This document shows positions 5,836-9,332 of a DNA stretch of 9,332 nt, piece by piece. The position numbers and the translations under genes were made by a program. The notes beneath the pieces were generated by a model that did no database searches, was not told the DNA's origin, and worked only from the letters and a program-made list of their open reading frames with translations. Origin of the DNA: CAJJDF01 sp965657945 (lineage in GTDB: Bacteria > Bacteroidota > Bacteroidia > Flavobacteriales_D > CAJJDF01); contig CBFHPW010000043.1 in assembly GCA_965657945.1 (NCBI GenBank), positions 1 to 9,332 of the forward strand. The letters run 5' to 3'. Within the stretch, counting starts at the first letter, position 1. Every line of letters begins with the position of its first letter.

Positions 5836-6693
5836 TTACTCCGGTGGATTGTAATTATCATCCCCATCCGTTTTTTCATTCTTCATAATAGGATCGGATT
5901 CAAACATCCATTTCCCGTCTTTAAGAATGAATTTATCGAAACTTAAATCGGGATAGTAATATTGATAAAAACCAGTCATTTGCGGAGTTGAAGGGGATAA
6001 ATGAGAAAACACAATTTCTTCACTTTTTTTGGTTTTGTAATACCTCATACTAACAATTGCCTCATTCGAATATTCGAGGATTACCCGTTTCTTTGTTTTC
6101 CTCTGTAATGGGTATTCAAATAAGTTGAATCCAAATTTAGCTCCTCTGCGCGACAAACTCATTGTTTCCATCAGTTTTTGGGTAGTAATTCCATCTTTTC
6201 CATTCCAACCAAGCAAGGTATATTTGCCTTTTTTCGTTACTATGATTTCATAATACAAGGCTCCATACCAATTGTTGTGAGTGAGAATTTTGTTTTCTGC
6301 CTTATGAATCAATCGGTGGTTGTCTCTTAGCTTAATAACGGTTCCATTTTTTCTCAAAATATAGCAGTAAAATGAATGCACACCTCCCTCCGATTCTACG
6401 TTCCAGTTGAATATCCTAAACTCTCCATCAGGCGAAGTGAGCTTTGACATTTTTACTAAATTCTTAAAAGGATAACTGAATGACTCTTTAAGTTCTAGTG
6501 TTTTTTCAAGCTCTTTGATGAATGCTGAGTTGTACTTTTCGTACTCACTATCTTGTGTACTATTTCTCAATAAAGCAAACAAAGAGTCCAATACAATTTC
6601 TTGATTCTTAATCTCTAACGAAAATTCTTCTTTCTCCATAGAGAAAGAGATAAACGAAAAAAAACTAACTAAACAAACCAGGAATAATTTCAT
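5836..6693 (-). CDS. Conserved exported protein of unknown function
   Basis: I cannot give a function. The 285-residue product begins with a plain Sec signal peptide: a lysine, then a hydrophobic run (about residues 3-18, LFLVCLVSFFSFISFS). Cleavage probably falls near residues 18-20. Cys7 lies within the hydrophobic run and is not a lipobox. The mature part has a charged helical stretch (about 20-70), then a beta-rich region with LTSPDGEFRIFNWNVES (85-101), NWYGALYYEI (141-150), YTLLGWNGKDG (158-168), KRVILEYS (202-209) and VFSHLSPSTPQMTGFYQYY (228-246). It ends in a polar, Asp/Asn-rich tail. From memory, similar proteins with these 'FRIFNWN', 'LLGWNG' and 'HLSP' blocks are widespread and unnamed in Bacteroidota. 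The periplasm or outer surface is the likely location. It has its own -7 element and stands between the channel gene and yaaA. Confidence 0.8.
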   Translation of the reverse strand: MKLFLVCLVSFFSFISFSMEKEEFSLEIKNQEIVLDSLFALLRNSTQDSEYEKYNSAFIKELEKTLELKESFSYPFKNLVKMSKLTSPDGEFRIFNWNVESEGGVHSFYCYILRKNGTVIKLRDNHRLIHKAENKILTHNNWYGALYYEIIVTKKGKYTLLGWNGKDGITTQKLMETMSLSRRGAKFGFNLFEYPLQRKTKKRVILEYSNEAIVSMRYYKTKKSEEIVFSHLSPSTPQMTGFYQYYYPDLSFDKFILKDGKWMFESDPIMKNEKTDGDDNYNPPE

Positions 6694-6715
6694 ATTATGG
6701 TAAACGATTGTTTGA

Positions 6716-6723
6716 CAAATTTA
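6716..6723 (-). promoter_or_regulatory. -7 promoter element for the exported-protein gene
   Basis: The minus strand reads TAAATTTG, matching TAnnTTTG, with a predicted start near 6710 and a leader of about 17 bases. A CTG at the right distance upstream (6743-6745) is only a weak -33 candidate. Confidence 0.4.
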
Positions 6724-6726
6724 TTT

Positions 6727-6757
6727 AAAAAAAAATTTTTTACAGCGAAACTGTTTC
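6727..6757 (-). terminator. possible weak terminator after the channel gene
   Basis: Reading the minus strand after the channel stop, ACAG and CTGT (4 pairs, loop TTTCG) are followed by six A's and nine T's (6727-6741). The stem is short, so termination is doubtful, but the long T-run in the right place makes it worth listing. The A/T tract would also be intrinsically bent DNA just upstream of the next promoter. Confidence 0.25.
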
Positions 6758-6774
6758 CGTGAAAGTTCAAAACA

Positions 6775-7575
6775 CTATATTTTTTCGCCACAAAATTTGC
6801 AATGAATGGCATCGTCTGCATGCCCTTCTTTTGAGCAAGAGCTACAGCTTTTTGTATTCGTAAAATTATTTTTTTTGATTACCCCAGCAGTAACCATTCC
6901 GGTGGGTACAGCGATAATTCCATACCCTAATATCATAATAATCGAAGAAACAAATTGACCTAAAGGTGTAACGGGCGAGATATCTCCAAAACCTACGGTG
7001 GTCAGTGTAACAATGGCCCAATAAATGCTTCTTGGAATACTCGAAAAACCATTCTCCTTACCTTCTATCACATACATTAACGACCCTAGAATCATTGCCA
7101 TACAAAGAACTGCGACTAAAAACACAATTATTTTTTCTCTGCTGTCTTTCATGGCTTGGCCCAAGAACTTTGCCTCTTTTGTGAAATTACCTAGTTTAAA
7201 AATCTTAAATAATCTCAAAAACCTTAACACTCTAAAAACCTGAAAAACATGACCGCCACCAGGAATAATTAAAGAAATGTAGGTGGGTATTGTTGAAACA
7301 AAATCAATAACTCCATAGAAGCTAAAGATGTATTTCCAAGATTTTTTTACAGAGACGATTCGTACTATATATTCTAAGGAAAAAACTATCGTAAAAAACC
7401 ATTCGATACTGTATAAAACTTGTTCGTATTGGTTGTGAATTTCTACAACACTATCAAGCATTACAACGAGTAAACTAAGAAGAATAAAAACGAGTAATCC
7501 TATGTCAAAAGATTTTCCTGGTTTTGTATCTGCTTCAAAAATAATTTCGTGTAGTTTTTCTCTCCAAGCTTGCAT
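6775..7575 (-). CDS. Voltage-gated-type potassium (ion) channel with C-terminal zinc ribbon
   Basis: The 266-residue product is a six-helix cation channel subunit that would form tetramers in the inner membrane. S1 lies at about residues 23-43 and S2 at 55-75. S3 is near 85-105. The S4 voltage-sensor-like helix, FRVLRFLRLFKIFKLG (114-129), has basic residues spaced every third position. S5 is at 148-170, and a pore helix leads to the selectivity filter TTVGFGD (192-198), which points to K+ selectivity. S6 is at 207-230. The cytoplasmic tail carries two CxxC pairs (Cys244/247 and Cys259/262), an apparent zinc ribbon. This layout is common in flavobacterial 'ion transporter' proteins. The start is supported by the conserved MQxWREKLHEIIFEADT-type N-terminus. 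A -7 element only five bases upstream implies a very short or absent leader. It is probably a single-gene unit. Confidence 0.92.
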   Translation of the reverse strand: MQAWREKLHEIIFEADTKPGKSFDIGLLVFILLSLLVVMLDSVVEIHNQYEQVLYSIEWFFTIVFSLEYIVRIVSVKKSWKYIFSFYGVIDFVSTIPTYISLIIPGGGHVFQVFRVLRFLRLFKIFKLGNFTKEAKFLGQAMKDSREKIIVFLVAVLCMAMILGSLMYVIEGKENGFSSIPRSIYWAIVTLTTVGFGDISPVTPLGQFVSSIIMILGYGIIAVPTGMVTAGVIKKNNFTNTKSCSSCSKEGHADDAIHCKFCGEKI

Positions 7576-7579
7576 ACCT

Positions 7580-7587
7580 CAAATATA
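7580..7587 (-). promoter_or_regulatory. -7 promoter element abutting the channel start
   Basis: The minus strand reads TATATTTG, ending four bases before the ATG (7575). A start five to seven bases downstream would give a leaderless or nearly leaderless mRNA. A TTG at 7613-7615 is 25 bases upstream, longer than the normal -33 spacing. Confidence 0.4.
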
Positions 7588-7595
7588 CTTGTTTT

Positions 7596-7616
7596 ATTGA
7601 ATTTATATGATTCAAT
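7596..7616. repeat. 7-bp inverted repeat upstream of the channel promoter
   Basis: ATTGAAT (7596-7602) and ATTCAAT (7610-7616) are perfect arms around a 7-base spacer. The repeat lies between the end of the polytopic membrane protein gene and the channel -7 element. It could be an operator or a weak 3' hairpin of the upstream transcript. All pairs but two are A-T, and no U-run follows, so chance is a serious alternative. Confidence 0.25.
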
Positions 7617-7627
7617 TTGAAAGGATA

Positions 7628-8989
7628 TCAGTCCATTTCTCTCTCCACTAGTCCTTTTCTTGCATTTTCATAATCTGGTTGCTTGTAGAGTGTTTCTAGG
7701 TGATCTCTTTCCTCACCGGATAATTTAATTTTGGAGAAAGTGAACCAAAAGGCTTCTTTACTCATGGAATCCCAATGTAATTCGTGGTTTGTTTTTTTAT
7801 GCATGCCTAGGACATTGTAAAAGCATGCACCCAAAAATAAAACAAATAGGGAATATTTAGCCATTTTTAATTGGGAAACAAAATGAATTCCCGCAGCTAA
7901 AGGAAATATCAACAGTGCATAAAACTCAATCATGGGTCTTGCTCCGTAACTTCCTCCAAACCACCAACACCACCAGGAAGAGAAGAGGTAAATTGCACTA
8001 GGAATGATAAGCAAAGTGGCCCATTTAATCGGATTCATTATCTTAGGCATACTGATTATTGCAAGAAGTGCCATTGCCATAATTGGAGTATAAAGAAGCC
8101 ATCCATTTCGATATCCGAATAAAAACTCGAGAAAGTGAGGATTCTCGAAAAAGAATCCTTCGTTTCGGTAGCTCCATCTTATCCAATCACTGCCATACGT
8201 TTTCCAAAAAAGCATCTGGATAAATAGTGGAACAAAAAATAGTAATAAGGAAACAAAAAGTGAAGGAATATTTGATTTTGTCCATTTTCTATTTTCGAGC
8301 GAAGACAAAAAGTAAATTAAGGGAAAGAGAGAAAAAACAATACTTGTGGGACGAATTAACACACATAGGCCCATTACTAAACTTATTAAAAATAAGAAAA
8401 GTTTATTTTTTTTGTCGTTCCATTTTAGTGTAAAAAAAATAATCACCGAATACAGAAAAAACAAATAAGAATGACTCATTTCCCCTTCCCCAACTGAATA
8501 ATAAAACAAATTTGTACCGGCAAAAACAAGAAAAATAGAGAGGGCAGAAACCCAAGGTTTGAAAAATCGGAGCAAAGAAAGATACAAAAGATATAAACCG
8601 ATGGAAACGTAACAATAAGTTCCTATTCTAATGGCATAACTGTATGGCAGCGAGTATCCATCTGCAGGGTAACTCGTAAGATTAGCCACACCGTGACCAA
8701 TTAAAAAAAAGGGACTATACATGAGCGACATGCCCATGGTCATTTTGGGAAGTGCAACCCAATTTTCGTCTTCTGTGAGCCAATATAATCTGTCGTTTTT
8801 GAATTTAAAACTTAAATCTTTGTAGACGAACAGTGCTGGCAAATAGCAGTAGTATTGATTTACATCATTTCGGTAAGTAAATTGATATGGATATTCCTGA
8901 TGAATCTTCCACGACTTAGAGGTAAACCCAACTAGTAACACAATTGCAGTAAAAGCAACTAAAAACCATTTGTGTTGAAAAATTCGCAT
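7628..8989 (-). CDS. Polytopic membrane protein, GT-C glycosyltransferase-like
   Basis: I choose the ATG at 8989 (453 residues). A TTG at 9022 would add 11 polar residues before the first helix and is less likely. About ten hydrophobic segments are visible, starting at residues 9-25 and spread to about 375-395, followed by a soluble C-terminal tail of roughly 50 residues. The first external loop has YRNDVNQYYCYLPALFVY (39-56), where Asp42 precedes a tyrosine-rich stretch. Later landmarks are PKMTMGMSLMYSPFFLIGH (81-99), YPADGYSLPY (107-116), GTNLFYYSVGEGEMSHSY (158-175), and a tryptophan-rich SSWWCWWFGGSYGARPMIE (337-355). An acidic residue in the first loop plus many helices is the GT-C plan (membrane transferases using lipid-linked sugars). 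I recall similar unnamed proteins in many Bacteroidota. Transferase activity is an inference only. It is probably monocistronic. Confidence 0.75.
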   Translation of the reverse strand: MRIFQHKWFLVAFTAIVLLVGFTSKSWKIHQEYPYQFTYRNDVNQYYCYLPALFVYKDLSFKFKNDRLYWLTEDENWVALPKMTMGMSLMYSPFFLIGHGVANLTSYPADGYSLPYSYAIRIGTYCYVSIGLYLLYLSLLRFFKPWVSALSIFLVFAGTNLFYYSVGEGEMSHSYLFFLYSVIIFFTLKWNDKKNKLFLFLISLVMGLCVLIRPTSIVFSLFPLIYFLSSLENRKWTKSNIPSLFVSLLLFFVPLFIQMLFWKTYGSDWIRWSYRNEGFFFENPHFLEFLFGYRNGWLLYTPIMAMALLAIISMPKIMNPIKWATLLIIPSAIYLFSSWWCWWFGGSYGARPMIEFYALLIFPLAAGIHFVSQLKMAKYSLFVLFLGACFYNVLGMHKKTNHELHWDSMSKEAFWFTFSKIKLSGEERDHLETLYKQPDYENARKGLVEREMD

Positions 8990-9054
8990 TAATATTTTGA
9001 TAGAAATAGAATGAAAATTCAATCTATTTGTTTATTTCTTTTCGATTTTTGAAT

Positions 9055-9062
9055 CAAATTTA
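9055..9062 (-). promoter_or_regulatory. -7 promoter element for the polytopic membrane protein gene
   Basis: The minus strand reads TAAATTTG, matching TAnnTTTG, with a predicted start near 9049 and a leader of about 60 bases to the ATG at 8989 (27 to the TTG at 9022). No -33 box is seen at normal spacing. Confidence 0.4.
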
Positions 9063-9103
9063 TCAATTAAAACCAAGGAATTAACGAATTATAGATTTTT
9101 TCT

Positions 9104-9129
9104 TACTCTCGGTTTCTACTCTCGGCTTC
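9104..9129. repeat. 13-bp direct tandem repeat, two copies
   Basis: TACTCTCGGTTTC (9104-9116) is followed directly by TACTCTCGGCTTC (9117-9129), differing at one base. It lies in noncoding DNA about 120 bases upstream of the serS-like -7 element. It may be a slippage duplication or a doubled binding site. Confidence 0.7.
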
Positions 9130-9247
9130 TTTGGATGATTAAGGAAAAGATAAAACAAGATGACGGAATAATATGACTTGCTTATTGGGCTTGATTTTTT
9201 GATTTGGAAAAAAAACGTTTTAAAGAACAGAATTGAGCCTGAATTAA

Positions 9248-9255
9248 TATCTTTG
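9248..9255 (+). promoter_or_regulatory. -7 promoter element for the serS-like gene
   Basis: TATCTTTG followed by CA is the classic Bacteroidota -7 form. It predicts a start near 9261 and a leader of about 27 bases. The nearest TTG (9233-9235) is only 12 bases upstream, too close for a -33 box. Confidence 0.6.
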
Positions 9256-9287
9256 CATGAATTGTAATCCTCAAATACACGATCAAA

Positions 9288-9332
9288 ATGATTGAATTAA
9301 ACGCCCTAAGAGCCAACCCTGAAGAGATAGTT
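9288..9332 (+). CDS. serS: N-terminus of probable seryl-tRNA synthetase (3' end outside window)
   Basis: Fifteen codons are visible before the window ends: MIELNALRANPEEIV. The pattern of a short strand, then 'LRxNPEEIV', is that of the N-terminus of seryl-tRNA synthetase, where a first strand leads into the helical tRNA-binding arm (compare 'LLRNEPDAVAEKL' in the E. coli enzyme). SerRS charges tRNA-Ser, and tRNA-Sec where present, in the cytoplasm. The ATG is preceded by an A-rich stretch rather than a Shine-Dalgarno, as is usual in Bacteroidota, and a good -7 element lies 32 bases upstream. Too little is visible to exclude another protein with a similar start. Confidence 0.55.
   Translation, partial: MIELNALRANPEEIV

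Larger units (their letters stand above)
8990..9287. other. intergenic region, divergent promoters, no gene seen
   Basis: The region separates the minus-strand membrane protein gene from the plus-strand serS-like gene. It holds a -7 element for each, a 13-bp tandem repeat (9104-9129) and a 10-bp palindrome AAAACGTTTT (9212-9221) about 26 bases upstream of the serS-like -7 element. The longest plus-strand ORF noticed by eye in the centre is 13 codons (9135-9176) and is not credible. No tRNA-like cloverleaf or strong terminator is seen. Confidence 0.6.

Noticed and set aside
8227..8615. ORFs of about 70 codons on both strands within the polytopic membrane protein gene
   Set aside because: Their hydrophobic or basic composition is explained by the overlapping membrane protein coding sequence.
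8990..9022. TTG start extending the polytopic membrane protein by 11 residues
   Set aside because: TTG starts are rare in this group, and the added residues are polar and precede the first helix. The ATG at 8989 is preceded by a typical A/T-rich leader. Not fully excluded.
9135..9176. Plus-strand ORF of 13 codons in the intergenic region
   Set aside because: Too short, with no promoter or ribosome-binding context; chance is the simplest explanation.
9212..9221. Palindrome AAAACGTTTT upstream of the serS-like promoter
   Set aside because: Ten bases of mostly A and T are expected to form such palindromes by chance in this DNA; noted only within the intergenic entry.
1..9332. Possibility of a defence island, CRISPR array, mobile element or other undescribed system
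   Set aside because: All substantial genes but one belong to recognisable housekeeping or envelope families, or resemble known Bacteroidota families. There are no spaced repeats, transposases, integrases, terminal inverted repeats or tRNA-associated attachment sites, and no visible shift in base composition.

Overview
The window is an ordinary, gene-dense stretch of what is most likely a Bacteroidota (probably Flavobacteriales) chromosome. The DNA is AT-rich. Seven intergenic regions carry a Bacteroidota-type -7 promoter element (TAnnTTTG) and Shine-Dalgarno sequences are largely absent. The gene families also fit: an enlarged signal peptidase I with an extra N-terminal membrane domain, a WbqC-like protein beside lepB, a YaaA/UPF0246 protein, and a six-helix voltage-gated-type channel with a C-terminal zinc ribbon. 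No CRISPR array, tRNA, rRNA, transposase, phage gene or obvious defence system is visible.

Layout. (1) Positions 1-1130, plus strand: the 3' end of an ABC transporter ATPase gene overlapping by one base (TAATG) an ABC-2-type permease gene. Together they form a membrane ABC exporter whose 5' part lies outside the window. (2) Positions 1134-4403, minus strand: a tightly packed operon transcribed lepB > murQ > wbqC-like. lepB and murQ are one base apart, and murQ and wbqC overlap as ATGA. It ends only three bases from the convergent permease gene. (3) A divergent region (4404-4573) holds -7 elements facing both ways, for lepB and for a RidA-family deaminase gene (4574-4954, plus). (4) Positions 5014-8989, minus strand: four separate genes, each with its own -7 element: yaaA (peroxide stress), an exported protein of unknown function, a cation channel, and a large polytopic membrane protein resembling GT-C glycosyltransferases. 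(5) Positions 8990-9287 are intergenic. A strong -7 element there precedes the first 15 codons of a plus-strand gene that looks like serS (seryl-tRNA synthetase).

Functionally the window is envelope and housekeeping biology. It covers protein export processing (LepB), MurNAc-6-phosphate catabolism or peptidoglycan recycling (MurQ), a surface-glycan-associated family (WbqC), metabolite damage control (RidA), oxidative/iron stress (YaaA), ion flux (channel) and probably lipid-linked sugar transfer or another envelope task (polytopic protein). I found no convincing undescribed system. The observations worth checking are murQ sitting inside the lepB-wbqC operon, a dyad enclosing the yaaA -7 element, an 11-bp near-palindrome shared by two promoters, a possibly leaderless channel gene, and two genes whose longest reading frames start at implausible TTG codons.
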